In this document: positions 32,036 through 41,099 of the stretch, piece by piece
Layout: each line of letters starts with the position of its first letter
How positions within the stretch are numbered: position 1 is the first letter of the stretch
NCBI GenBank assembly: GCA_023428025.1
Contig: JAEYZN010000012.1
Span: 62,001 to 126,000 of the forward strand
DNA length: 64,000 nucleotides
From: Bacillota bacterium
GTDB taxonomy: Bacteria; Bacillota; Clostridia; Christensenellales; SZUA-584
Direction: 5' to 3'
The notes under the pieces: model-generated
Databases searched by the model: none
Told to the model about the DNA's origin: nothing
Seen by the model: only the letters and a program-made list of their open reading frames with translations
Made by a program: the position numbers and the translations under genes

Positions 32036-34603
32036 ATGAGCGAACTGTCACCCATGATGCGCCATTATGTGGAGCTCAAAGAGAAATATAAAGATTGCAT
32101 TCTGATGTACAGGCTGGGCGATTTCTACGAGATGTTCTTCGACGATGCGCTGCTGGCTTCCCGTGAGTTGGAGATCGTGCTGACTGGGCGGGACTGCGGC
32201 CTGCCGGAGCGTGCGCCCATGTGCGGCGTTCCTTTCCACTCCGTTCAGGGTTATATCGATAAGCTGATCACCAAGGGCTACAAGGTGGCCATATGCGAGC
32301 AGCTGTCCGATCCGGCCCAGAGTAAAGGACTGGTGGAGCGCGACGTGATCCGCGTGGTGACGCCCGGCACCGTGATCGACACCGCCAGCCTCGCCGAGAA
32401 CGAGAACAACTATATACTCGCCCTTTTCGGCAGCCAGGGGCGCGTGGGGCTGTCCTATGCGGATGTGTCCACCGGCGCGTTTTATGTGGGCGAGTGCATA
32501 GCCGACGAGAGTTACGCGTCGGTGCTGGGGGAGATCGCGCGCATACAGCCCAAAGAGATCATACATCGTGCGGAAGACAAGGCCGTTATTGACCAGATGG
32601 GCGGCGTGATCAAGGAGCAGAGCATATATGTCAGCGAATACCCGTCGTTTCTCTTCGAGAAAGATGCGGCGATGGATTCGCTGCTCAGCCACTTTCGTGT
32701 GACCAGCCTCGCCGGTTACGGCATATCGGAAGACATGCCGGGCGTGGGCGCTGCGGGCGCGCTGATAGACTATCTGAAAGAAACGCAGAAGAATGCGCTG
32801 TCGCATATCAACACCATCCAATACCACGCGGCCAGCGCTTATATGGCGCTGGACATGTTCACGCGCGCCAATCTGGAGCTGACGAAGACGCTGCGAGAAG
32901 GCCGCGTGAAGGGCTCGCTGTTCGGTACTTTGGATAAAACCAAGACGGCGATGGGCGCAAGGCTGCTGAAGCGCAGCATCAACGAGCCGCTGCAGAGCGT
33001 TGACGGCATCAACGGACGGCTGGACGCCGTGGAGGAGCTGAAGCTGGACCTGCCGCGCATGGACGCCGTCGCCGCGGCGCTGGATGGCATATTCGACCTG
33101 GAGCGGCTGATCACGCGCATATCCTACGCCACGCTGGACGCGCGCAACTGTCTGGCGTTGAAAGCCTCGCTGCAGCGTCTTCCGGCTCTGAAAAGCGCCC
33201 TTGCGGGCTCCAGGTCCGCCTTGCTGGCAAAGCTGCAGAACGAGCTGGACGTGATGGTGGACATCTGCGCCCTGCTGGAGGCGTCTATCGACGAGGACGC
33301 GCCCACAGGCGTCACCGAGGGCAACATCATCAAGACGGGCTACAACGCCGCTATCGACGAATTGAAGGAGATGTCCCACAACGGCAAGCAGAAAATCGCG
33401 GCGCTGGAAAGCGACGAGCGACAGGCGACCGGCATCAAGAACCTGAAGGTCGGCTATAACAAGGTGTTCGGCTATTATTTCGAAGTGACCAAGTCCTATC
33501 TCGAATTGGTCCCTTACCGCTACATACGCAAGCAGACGCTGGCCAACTGCGAGCGTTTTGTGACGCCGGAGCTTAAAGAGATGGAGGAGAAGCTGACCGG
33601 CGCGGAGGAGAAGCGCATCACGCTGGAATACGAGTGTTTTCTCACGATCCGGCAGACGCTGTCCGACAATATCCGCCGCTTCCAGCAAAGCGCCGATGTC
33701 ATCGCGCTGGTGGACATGCTCCGCAGCTTCGCCGCCATCGCGTTTGAAAAAGGCTACGCCCGTCCGGAAATCACGCCGGAGGGAGACCTCGCCATCATCG
33801 GCGGACGGCACCCGGTCGTGGAGTCGTTTGTCCGGCAGAGCTTTGTGAAGAACGACACGCATATTTCGCACGACGAGAGCATCATGATACTCACCGGGCC
33901 CAATATGGCGGGCAAGAGCACGTATATGAGGCAGGTGGCGCTTATTGTGCTGATGGCGCATATGGGCTGCTTCGTGCCTGCGGACAGCGCGACCATCTGC
34001 ATCGTAGACAAGATATTCACGCGCGTGGGCGCGTCGGATAACCTGGCATCCGGACAGAGCACGTTCATGGTGGAGATGAGCGAGGTCGCCAACATTCTCA
34101 ACAATGCCACGCCGCGCAGCCTGCTGATACTCGACGAGATTGGGCGCGGCACCAGCACGCTGGACGGCCTCTCCATCGCATGGTCGGTGGTGGAGCACAT
34201 CAGCCAGCACATTCGGGCCAAGACGCTGTTTGCCACGCATTTTCACGAGCTGTCCGAGTTGGAGGGCGTGGTACCGGGCGTCAGCAACTATTCCATCACC
34301 GTCAAGGAGATGGGGGATACCGTCATCTTCCTGCACAAGATCGTCCGGGGCGGCGCCGACAGGAGCTTTGGCATAGAGGTGGCGAAGCTGGCGGGCGTAC
34401 CCGCTGGCGTGACCGACCGCGCCAAGAACATTATGGCCGCGCTGATCGAAAAGGACGACAGCATATTGGGACAGCGCAAGCAGCAGGACAAGAGCTTCAA
34501 CCGGGACGAGCTGATCGCCATGCTGGATGATGTCAATCTGGACAACATCACGCCGCTGGATTCGCTCAAGCTGCTGAGCGAGATCAAGCATAAAATCAGA
34601 TAA
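32036..34603 (+). CDS. mutS: DNA mismatch repair protein MutS
   Basis: The 855-residue protein binds mismatches as a clamp. The N-terminal mismatch-binding domain shows FYEMFFDDA, the Phe-x-Glu motif; the clamp and lever domains follow; the ATPase has Walker A TGPNMAGKST near residue 620 and Walker B ILDEIGRGTSTLDG. A C-terminal helix-turn-helix dimerisation part is present. The length is normal. It has a GGAGGA site and ends 10 bases before mutL. Confidence 0.97.
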   Translation: MSELSPMMRHYVELKEKYKDCILMYRLGDFYEMFFDDALLASRELEIVLTGRDCGLPERAPMCGVPFHSVQGYIDKLITKGYKVAICEQLSDPAQSKGLVERDVIRVVTPGTVIDTASLAENENNYILALFGSQGRVGLSYADVSTGAFYVGECIADESYASVLGEIARIQPKEIIHRAEDKAVIDQMGGVIKEQSIYVSEYPSFLFEKDAAMDSLLSHFRVTSLAGYGISEDMPGVGAAGALIDYLKETQKNALSHINTIQYHAASAYMALDMFTRANLELTKTLREGRVKGSLFGTLDKTKTAMGARLLKRSINEPLQSVDGINGRLDAVEELKLDLPRMDAVAAALDGIFDLERLITRISYATLDARNCLALKASLQRLPALKSALAGSRSALLAKLQNELDVMVDICALLEASIDEDAPTGVTEGNIIKTGYNAAIDELKEMSHNGKQKIAALESDERQATGIKNLKVGYNKVFGYYFEVTKSYLELVPYRYIRKQTLANCERFVTPELKEMEEKLTGAEEKRITLEYECFLTIRQTLSDNIRRFQQSADVIALVDMLRSFAAIAFEKGYARPEITPEGDLAIIGGRHPVVESFVRQSFVKNDTHISHDESIMILTGPNMAGKSTYMRQVALIVLMAHMGCFVPADSATICIVDKIFTRVGASDNLASGQSTFMVEMSEVANILNNATPRSLLILDEIGRGTSTLDGLSIAWSVVEHISQHIRAKTLFATHFHELSELEGVVPGVSNYSITVKEMGDTVIFLHKIVRGGADRSFGIEVAKLAGVPAGVTDRAKNIMAALIEKDDSILGQRKQQDKSFNRDELIAMLDDVNLDNITPLDSLKLLSEIKHKIR

Positions 34604-34612
34604 GGGGATAAG

Positions 34613-36412
34613 ATGGGGCAGATCAGGCTTCTATCCAAAAACGTATCGGATAAAATAGCCGCGGGCGAGGTCGTCGAGCGGCCGCTCAGCGTTGTCAAGG
34701 AGCTGGTGGAAAATGCCATCGACGCGGGCGCCAGCGCCGTCAGCGTCAGCATCGCGGGCGGCGGCATACGCCAGATTTGCGTGACGGACAACGGCTCCGG
34801 TATCGCGCCGGATGACGCGTCTTTGGTGTTTGAAAAGCACGCAACCAGCAAGATATTCACCGAGCAGGACCTGAACTTCATCAGCACGCAGGGCTTTCGC
34901 GGCGAGGCGCTTGCCAGCATATCGGCGGTGGCTGTGGTGGAGCTTAAAACCAAGAGGCGTGATGAGGAGCTGGGCATCACCCTGCGCGTCTCAGGCGGCC
35001 GCATGGACGAAGTCACCCCGGCCGGGTTGCCGGACGGCACCTCGGTCACGGTCTCCAATCTGTTCTTCAACGTACCGGCGCGGCTGAAGTTCCTCAAAAG
35101 CGAAGCGAACGAGGCCGCATACGTGTCCGACCTGATATCGCGTTATATCATGGCTTTCCCCGAGATATCGTTCCACTATACGTCTCAGGGCAAGAGCGTG
35201 TATCACAGCCCCGGAAACGGCAGCCTGCGCGACGCGATATACTGCGTGTACGGCGCGGACCTGCTGGAGAGCATCGTCCACGTGTCGCACGAAGCGGGCG
35301 ATATCCGTGTGGATGGCTTCGTATCGCGGCCCGGTCTGTTGCTGAAAAACCGGCAGAAGGGCTCGGTGTTCGTCAACCGGCGGTTCGTGCGCAACAGTGC
35401 GCTGCACGATATGATCAAAAACGCATATGGCCCGATGCTGGTCAAAGGCGAGTCACCTTTCTTCGCGCTCAACATATTCCTGCCCGCCAGCGCGGTGGAC
35501 GTGAATGTGCATCCCAACAAGCTTCAGGTGCGCTTCAGGGACACGGCATCGGTGGAGTATGTGCTGAAGGAAGCCGTCTCAAAGGCCTGCCGGCAGGTTC
35601 ATGGCAGCATCAAGCTGGAACCGTCCGCGCTCGCTGCGCCGCCGCCGATCAAGACTGTGGAGATGCATGCGCGCCCCGAGGTGATGCAGACAGACCTGTT
35701 TTCCGGGTTCACGCGTACGGTGCTGAAAGAAACCGTCCAGCCAGTGGACGACGATGAAGAAGTGGAAACCATCAGTCTGCCGGAAGAGCAACCGGTAGCG
35801 ATGGAACCGGAGCAGGTTGTGCAAGAAGTCGAAGAGCCTCTTATCCGGTCCTTTGGCGACAGGCTGATCGGCAGCTTCGCGGATACATATATATTGGTAG
35901 AACAGGGAGAAAATCTGCTCATCATCGACCAGCACGCGGCGCATGAGCGGCTGCTGTACGACCGGTTTGTCTCAGGGCGTTTTGATGCGTCTCAGCCGCT
36001 GCTGGTGCCGCAGGTGATCAAAGTCTCTCATGGCGAAAAGAACCTGATCGATGAGAATATCGAGGTGTTTCAGGCGTTGGGGTTCGATATTGAGCCCTTC
36101 GGTACGCTGGAATACAAGATTTCCGCCGTGCCCATGCTCTTCTACAGCGCAGGCTTGTATGAAATGATCGCAGGCGCACTGGAAGAGATCCGGCAAGGGA
36201 CGGACGATGTGGTGTTGAAACGCGAGCGCATCATCAAGGCGGCTTGCCGCAGCGCCGTGAAGGCAGGCGACAAGCTGTCGGACGACGAATTAAGAAGCCT
36301 TGTCGACAGCTTTTTGCGTACCAATGTGATCCCCACATGTCCGCACGGACGCCCTGTGATATCCGTGCTGACCAAAAAGCAGATAGAGAAAAGCTTCAAG
36401 CGGGTGCTGTGA
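34613..36412 (+). CDS. mutL: DNA mismatch repair protein MutL
   Basis: The 599-residue protein has the GHKL ATPase at its N-terminus (KIAAGEVVERP, DNGSGI, GFRGEALASI), an acidic linker (about residues 385-420) and a C-terminal dimerisation domain. The endonuclease region keeps CPHGRP and reads DQHAAHERLLYD, where the usual last Glu of the DQHA(x2)E(x4)E motif is Asp. Nicking activity is therefore likely but not certain. The stop overlaps miaA as TGATG. Confidence 0.96.
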   Translation: MGQIRLLSKNVSDKIAAGEVVERPLSVVKELVENAIDAGASAVSVSIAGGGIRQICVTDNGSGIAPDDASLVFEKHATSKIFTEQDLNFISTQGFRGEALASISAVAVVELKTKRRDEELGITLRVSGGRMDEVTPAGLPDGTSVTVSNLFFNVPARLKFLKSEANEAAYVSDLISRYIMAFPEISFHYTSQGKSVYHSPGNGSLRDAIYCVYGADLLESIVHVSHEAGDIRVDGFVSRPGLLLKNRQKGSVFVNRRFVRNSALHDMIKNAYGPMLVKGESPFFALNIFLPASAVDVNVHPNKLQVRFRDTASVEYVLKEAVSKACRQVHGSIKLEPSALAAPPPIKTVEMHARPEVMQTDLFSGFTRTVLKETVQPVDDDEEVETISLPEEQPVAMEPEQVVQEVEEPLIRSFGDRLIGSFADTYILVEQGENLLIIDQHAAHERLLYDRFVSGRFDASQPLLVPQVIKVSHGEKNLIDENIEVFQALGFDIEPFGTLEYKISAVPMLFYSAGLYEMIAGALEEIRQGTDDVVLKRERIIKAACRSAVKAGDKLSDDELRSLVDSFLRTNVIPTCPHGRPVISVLTKKQIEKSFKRVL

Positions 36413-37332
36413 TGGGCAGGCGTTTTGTTGTGATCACCGGGCCGACTGCGTCCGGTAAAACAAGGGTTTCCGTCGAGGTGGCCAAGGCGCTCGGCTCCTG
36501 CGTGATATCGGCGGACAGCATGCAGATATACAAAGGCATGGACATTGGCACCGCCAAAGCCACAGAGGCGGAGAAGCAGGGCATAGCGCATTACATGATT
36601 GACATCGTCTCGCCGGATCAAAGCTATTCGGCTGCGGAATACCAGAAAGCGGCTTTCGGGCTGATTGAAAGAGAGAACGCCAAAGGGCGCTGCCCGGTGG
36701 TAGCCGGCGGCACGGGGTTGTATATTCATTCGTTGGTATACGAGATCGATTTTACGAAATCGCCCGGTAACGACGCGTTTCGACAAAAATACTTACAACT
36801 GGCTGATGACAAAAGTGTAGAGTACCTGTATAATGAACTCAAGCTAAAAGACCCAGCATATGCCAGCATCATAGCCGAAACCGACAAGAGGCGCATAATC
36901 AGGCGGCTGGAGATCATCGAAAGCAGTGGTGAATGTGCATACGATTTCCGGCGTATGAATACCAAGGACGATTTTTTATTGATCGGCCTTGGCATGCCGC
37001 GGGAAACGCTGTACAAGCGTACCAACGCGCGAGTGGATCAAATGGTGGCGGATGGTCTTGTTGAAGAGGCCCGGCGGCTGTATAATGAGTATGGTATGGT
37101 CAATGCGCTCAAAGCCATCGGGTATAAAGAGTTCTTTGCCTGTTTTGACGGTGAGTTGTCCCTTGAAAAAGCCATTGATTTGATCAAACGCAATACCAGA
37201 CGTTATGCCAAGCGTCAGATGACATGGTTTAAGCGTGATGAGCGCATAAAATGGGTCGATATCGGTGCGTCGCCGTGTATAGAAGATACGATTAATGATA
37301 TAATTAAGATAATAAAAGAAAAGGGGTTTTAA
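36412..37332 (+). CDS. miaA: tRNA dimethylallyltransferase
   Basis: The 306-residue enzyme transfers a dimethylallyl group to A37 of tRNA. The P-loop GPTASGKT is at residues 10-17, followed by ISADSMQIYKGMDIGTAK and the DIVSPDQSYSAAEYQ block. The ATG at 36412 overlaps the mutL stop; readings that begin farther upstream run inside mutL and are unlikely. Isoprenoid precursor comes from the MEP pathway, whose ispH lies earlier in this window. hfq follows one base after its stop. Confidence 0.96.
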   Translation: MGRRFVVITGPTASGKTRVSVEVAKALGSCVISADSMQIYKGMDIGTAKATEAEKQGIAHYMIDIVSPDQSYSAAEYQKAAFGLIERENAKGRCPVVAGGTGLYIHSLVYEIDFTKSPGNDAFRQKYLQLADDKSVEYLYNELKLKDPAYASIIAETDKRRIIRRLEIIESSGECAYDFRRMNTKDDFLLIGLGMPRETLYKRTNARVDQMVADGLVEEARRLYNEYGMVNALKAIGYKEFFACFDGELSLEKAIDLIKRNTRRYAKRQMTWFKRDERIKWVDIGASPCIEDTINDIIKIIKEKGF

Positions 37333-37333
37333 T

Positions 37334-37591
37334 ATGCAGAAATCGGTTATCGTTCTTCAAGACGTATTTCTGAATCAGGTGCGCAAAGAACATGTGAATG
37401 TGACGATCCACCTGACGAATGGCTATCAGATAAAAGGCACGGTAAAAGGCTTCGACAACTTCACGATCATAATGGACAGCGAAGGCAAGCAGTTGATGAT
37501 CTATAAACATGCTGTTTCCACGATATCGCCCTCGAAGGCCGTGTTCTTTACATTTTCGGATAAGCAGAGAGAACAGCCGACTGAGGACTAA
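37334..37591 (+). CDS. hfq: RNA chaperone Hfq
   Basis: The 85-residue Sm-like protein contains Sm1 (VTIHLTNGYQIKGTVKGFDNFTIIMDS) and Sm2 (MIYKHAVSTISP), where YKHA is the close equivalent of the usual YKHAISTI. It forms a hexamer that pairs small RNAs with mRNAs. Its place after miaA is conserved in many bacteria. The stop overlaps the next start by one base. Confidence 0.96.
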   Translation: MQKSVIVLQDVFLNQVRKEHVNVTIHLTNGYQIKGTVKGFDNFTIIMDSEGKQLMIYKHAVSTISPSKAVFFTFSDKQREQPTED

Positions 37592-38862
37592 TGCAAATAT
37601 TAGACAAGCTTGGGATCAGCCGGACGGTTCAGTCGTTGGTAAAAAACGCTGAATCGTCTTTATTGTGTGCTTTTAACAAGGTCCAGCAAACAGCGGAATA
37701 CAATCAGTATAAAGTGATCGATGCGTTTCGAGAGAACAAGATCAGCGTGCGGCATTTTGCACCCACCACCGGCTACGGCTATTCCGACGAAGGCCGTCAG
37801 GCGCTGGCGGACGTTTTTGCGCACATCACCAAGGCCGAAGGCGCTGTGCTCAGCCCGCACATCTCTTCCGGCACCCATGCCATTTCTCTTGCCTTGTACG
37901 CCTTTTTAAGGCCGCAGGACACGCTGATCAGCGTGACGGGGAAGCCGTACGACACGCTGCATCACGTGATCGGCATCACGCCGCAGAACAAGGATACCGG
38001 CTCTCTGGCGGACTTCGGCGTGAATTACCTCCAGGTGGAGCTGCGGGAAGACGGCAGCATCGATATCGAGCGGGCCATCAGCGCTGTGCGCAGCTGTGAG
38101 CGCCCCAAGGCGCTGATCATGCAGCGGTCACGCGGGTATGCGTGGCGCCGCGCGCTCACTATGCAGGATATCAGGGCATTCACGCAGGCCATCAAGGCAT
38201 TGTTTCCGGATATCATCGTGATGGTGGACAATTGCTACGGGGAATTCTGTGAGACGGAGGAACCCATTGAAGCGGGAGCGGATCTCATCGCCGGATCGAT
38301 GATCAAAAACCCCGGCGGCGGCATCGCGCCCACGGGCGGCTATATCGCGGGAAGAGCTGATTTGGTCGCGCTGGCGGAAAACCGCCTGACCTGCCCAGGG
38401 TTAGGCAGCGAGGTGGGCTCCTATGAGGCCTCATACCGCAGCTTCTTTCAGGGGTTGTTCATGGCTCCGCATGTGGTGGGCGAGGCGCTTAAGGGCAGCA
38501 TACTCTGCGCCAAGGTGTTCGAAAATCTCGGATACAAGGTATTTCCCGCGCACGATGACAATAGAAGCGACATCACCCAATCCATCATGCTGGAGGACGA
38601 AACGCTGCTGCTGGCTTATACGCGCGGGATACAAAAAGCGGCTGCCATAGACAGCCACGCGGTTCCTGTTCCATGGGACATGCCGGGATATGATGATCCG
38701 ATTGTGATGGCAGCGGGCACCTTCGTGCAGGGCGCGTCCATTGAACTCTCCGCGGACGCCCCGGTCAAGCCGCCATATACCGTTTATGCTCAAGGAGCCT
38801 TGAATTACGCGCACATGAAGCTGGGCCTGATGTGCGCGCTTATGGAAATGAACATTACCTGA
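37591..38862 (+). CDS. ynbB: Methionine gamma-lyase-like PLP protein (YnbB/aluminium-resistance family)
   Basis: The 423-residue protein is a fold-type I PLP enzyme: SPHISSGTHAISLALYAFL binds the cofactor phosphate, IVMVDNCYGEFCE holds the Asp that contacts the ring nitrogen, and GSMIKNPGGGIAPTGGYIAG holds the Schiff-base Lys. The family regularly follows hfq or miaA in Firmicutes and is named after an aluminium-resistance gene; its real substrate is unknown. It overlaps the convergent lexA by eight bases. Confidence 0.9.
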   Translation: MQILDKLGISRTVQSLVKNAESSLLCAFNKVQQTAEYNQYKVIDAFRENKISVRHFAPTTGYGYSDEGRQALADVFAHITKAEGAVLSPHISSGTHAISLALYAFLRPQDTLISVTGKPYDTLHHVIGITPQNKDTGSLADFGVNYLQVELREDGSIDIERAISAVRSCERPKALIMQRSRGYAWRRALTMQDIRAFTQAIKALFPDIIVMVDNCYGEFCETEEPIEAGADLIAGSMIKNPGGGIAPTGGYIAGRADLVALAENRLTCPGLGSEVGSYEASYRSFFQGLFMAPHVVGEALKGSILCAKVFENLGYKVFPAHDDNRSDITQSIMLEDETLLLAYTRGIQKAAAIDSHAVPVPWDMPGYDDPIVMAAGTFVQGASIELSADAPVKPPYTVYAQGALNYAHMKLGLMCALMEMNIT

Positions 38863-39460
38863 ACATACGCAGCACGCCAATCACCTTGCCCAGTATGTCC
38901 AGCTGCTTCGTGTATATCGGTTCATAACTGTCGTTCTCGGGCTGTAGGCGGACGCGTCCGTCTTCCACAAAAAAGCGTTTGACCGTCGCTTCGTCCTCGA
39001 TCAGGGCGACCACGATATCGCCGTTTTGCGCGTAGTCCTGCTTCTGCGCGATGATCTTGTCCCGGTCGTATATACCGGCGTTCACCATGCTGTCTCCGGC
39101 CACGTTGAGGATGAATACGTCCTCCGAGCCCAGAAGCGAGTAGGGGAGCGAGAGGTATTCGTCGATGTTCTCGACGGCCGTGATGGGGATACCCGCGGCC
39201 ACGCGGCCCAACACAGGAACAGGCACCAGCCGCTCTTTCACCGTGCTGCCGTCCAGTATCATGATGGTCCTCGGCTTGGCGGGGTCGCGCGAGATGTAGC
39301 CCTTGCTCTCCAGCTTGGTCAAATGTGCGTGCGCGGTGGATGTGGATTTCAGATCCAGCGCATCGCATATGTCCCGGACACAGGGCGCATAGCCGTTATC
39401 ATTGATATAACGCTTTAAATAATCAAAAACGTCCTTTTGACGCCTTGTCAAGCCTTCCAT
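38855..39460 (-). CDS. lexA: SOS repressor LexA
   Basis: The 201-residue protein has an N-terminal winged helix (LTRRQKDVFDYLKRYINDNGYAP..VRDI) and a C-terminal S24 self-cleavage domain. The Ala-Gly cleavage site is in GRVAAGIP, the catalytic Ser in VAGDSMV and the Lys in EATVKRFF. RecA filaments trigger self-cleavage and open SOS genes. Two LexA-like half-matching boxes at 39494-39530 surround its promoter, so autoregulation is likely. Confidence 0.96.
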   Translation of the reverse strand: MEGLTRRQKDVFDYLKRYINDNGYAPCVRDICDALDLKSTSTAHAHLTKLESKGYISRDPAKPRTIMILDGSTVKERLVPVPVLGRVAAGIPITAVENIDEYLSLPYSLLGSEDVFILNVAGDSMVNAGIYDRDKIIAQKQDYAQNGDIVVALIEDEATVKRFFVEDGRVRLQPENDSYEPIYTKQLDILGKVIGVLRMFR

Positions 39461-39482
39461 TCAAATCACCTCTTTAAGTTGC

Positions 39483-39530
39483 ATGATATCAAAGAACAAA
39501 TATCCTGTCAACAAAAACAAACATTTGTTC
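39483..39530 (-). promoter_or_regulatory. lexA promoter with LexA boxes
   Basis: On the minus strand TTGACA and TATCAT are 17 bases apart (39483-39511). GAACAAATGTTT (39519-39530) lies just upstream of the -35 and overlaps the recombinase stop; on the plus strand, GAACAAATATCC lies in the spacer (39494-39505). Both are partial matches to the Gram-positive GAAC-N4-GTTC box. Confidence 0.7.
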
Positions 39531-40573
39531 TAATTTTGGTTGTCGTTTTTGAATTGAACTTTGTCAGACGCCATTTTTCGTCTGGTTTCATCGACTGCGG
39601 CGTAGTGCTTTCGCGTCGTATTCACATCCTTATGGCCCAGCACATCAGCCACAAGGTAGATATCCCCGGTGCTCTGATATAACAGCGTCCCATAGGTGCT
39701 TCTCAGCTTGTGAGGAGAGATATTCTTGAGCGGTACAGCCACTGTGGCATATTTTTTGACCAGCTCCTGCAATGCACGAACACACATTCTGTTTTTTTGC
39801 AGCGACAAAAACATGGGGGAGTCATGGGTGTATGTCGCGTCTGCTTTCCGCTGCTCGATATATGCGGTCAGCGCGTTTTCCGCTTCTTCGCCGAAATAGA
39901 GCAAGGCCTCGTTGCCGCCCTTTCGCAGCACCTTGAATGAGCGCGAAGCGAAGTCAAAATCGCTGGCGTCCAGCGCACAAAGCTCACTGATGCGGATGCC
40001 GGTTGTCAGCAGCAGCGTGATGATCGCCATGTCACGTATTTTGGTTTTTTGATGATAGGAAAGCTGCTTATCCGTTAAACCTTCGCCGGTTTCCACTACG
40101 TAGAGCAATTTGAGCGCTTCGTCGTAATTCAGACGCAATATGGGCTTTTCGTGGATCTTGGGCGTTTCCAGCCGTGTGGTCACGTCGGCAGAAATAATTT
40201 CCTTATTATAGTAGTAATGATACAGTGTCCGCAAAGACGAGAGCTTGCGCGAAATGCCTTTTTCGCCGTTTTCCATCACAACATCGTTTTTGTAATAGAG
40301 CCTTAAATATTCAATATAAAGCTCCATATCATTATAGGTGATGTCTTCAAGCTGGCGGGCCGCCATATGGCTGATGTTTTTCTTGCCCAGCTCGTTTTCC
40401 AGAAACGAAAAAAACAGCCTCAGATCATACGCGTAGTTGATGCGCGTTAATAGCGTGGTGTGCGGCTCGATATTGCGGAAGAATTCCAGGCAAAACCTGG
40501 GCAAGGTGGCCAGAACGCTTCGCAGCTTTTCAGTTTTCTGCACATTCAGTTCAGTGCGGCTCAATCTGGACAA
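39530..40573 (-). CDS. Tyrosine recombinase, XerS-like
   Basis: The 347-residue protein has an N-terminal SAM-like core-binding domain (about residues 25-150) and a catalytic domain with the tyrosine recombinase set: Arg in TTGIRISELCALD, Lys in LRKGGNEA, HKLRSTYGT, LGHKDVN and the nucleophile Tyr in TRKHYAAVD. Its length, long N-terminal part and RDMAIITLLLTTGIR resemble XerS of streptococci, which acts alone at a dif site beside its gene. The TTG start at 40573 follows AAGGA. A perfect palindrome lies upstream at 40613-40646. Confidence 0.9.
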   Translation of the reverse strand: MSRLSRTELNVQKTEKLRSVLATLPRFCLEFFRNIEPHTTLLTRINYAYDLRLFFSFLENELGKKNISHMAARQLEDITYNDMELYIEYLRLYYKNDVVMENGEKGISRKLSSLRTLYHYYYNKEIISADVTTRLETPKIHEKPILRLNYDEALKLLYVVETGEGLTDKQLSYHQKTKIRDMAIITLLLTTGIRISELCALDASDFDFASRSFKVLRKGGNEALLYFGEEAENALTAYIEQRKADATYTHDSPMFLSLQKNRMCVRALQELVKKYATVAVPLKNISPHKLRSTYGTLLYQSTGDIYLVADVLGHKDVNTTRKHYAAVDETRRKMASDKVQFKNDNQN

Positions 40574-40612
40574 TTGATTTCTTCCTTAAATGTAATTGCC
40601 GATACAACCTCT

Positions 40613-40646
40613 AACTATGCGCAAAACTTGTCTTTTGCGCATAGTT
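40613..40646. repeat. 14-6-14 perfect palindrome, candidate Xer/dif-type recombination site
   Basis: AACTATGCGCAAAA (40613-40626) and TTTTGCGCATAGTT (40633-40646) are exact inverse copies around CTTGTC. The inner 11-6-11 layout equals that of dif sites. It sits 40 bases upstream of the recombinase start, between rnhA and the recombinase. No T run follows on either side, which argues against a simple terminator. Confidence 0.65.
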
Positions 40647-40648
40647 GA

Positions 40649-41098
40649 TTATGCCTGTTTTGGGGTGTTTTCCTTGATGGCCTTTCTGGCAAGTTCATCA
40701 CATATGGTGTTATACTTATCGCCAGCGTGTCCCTTCACTTTGTTGTAGTTCACGCGGTGAGCGCCCGAAGCCTCCAATATGCCTTTCCACAGGTCCTGAT
40801 TCTCCACGGGCTGCTTGGATGCGTTTCGCCAGCCGTTGCGCTGCCAGCGGTCAATCCAGCCTTTTTCGAACGCGTTATGGATATAGGCGCTGTCTGTGTA
40901 CACATCGACGTCGCAAGGCTCTTTCAGCGCCTTCAGGGCTTCCAGCACGGCCATCAGTTCCATACGGTTGTTGGTGGTGTCCGGCTCGAACCCGCTGAAC
41001 GATTTTTCATGTCCTTTATATATCAGCACAGCCGCCCAACCCCCCGGGCCCGGATTGTGCGAGCAGGCGCCGTCTGTGTATGCTGTCACTTTTTTCAT
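40649..41098 (-). CDS. rnhA: Ribonuclease HI
   Basis: The 149-residue enzyme cuts RNA in RNA-DNA hybrids. The four acidic metal ligands are visible as Asp in AYTDGACS, Glu in NNRMELMAV, Asp in VYTDSAYI and Asp in TICDELARK; the catalytic-loop His is in KGHAGDKYN. Length is normal. It begins two bases after the proC stop with no strong ribosome site, so translation is probably coupled to proC. Confidence 0.96.
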   Translation of the reverse strand: MKKVTAYTDGACSHNPGPGGWAAVLIYKGHEKSFSGFEPDTTNNRMELMAVLEALKALKEPCDVDVYTDSAYIHNAFEKGWIDRWQRNGWRNASKQPVENQDLWKGILEASGAHRVNYNKVKGHAGDKYNTICDELARKAIKENTPKQA

Positions 41099-41099
41099 G

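Noticed and set aside
32048..34591. An open frame of about 847 codons on the minus strand opposite mutS
   Set aside because: It mirrors mutS almost end to end, has low-complexity His/Gln/Arg-rich translation, no ribosome site and no family resemblance. It is a by-product of mutS codon use.
40613..40646. The long palindrome read as an intrinsic terminator for rnhA
   Set aside because: No T run follows the stem on the minus strand. The arms and 6-base centre fit a recombination site better, so it is reported as such.
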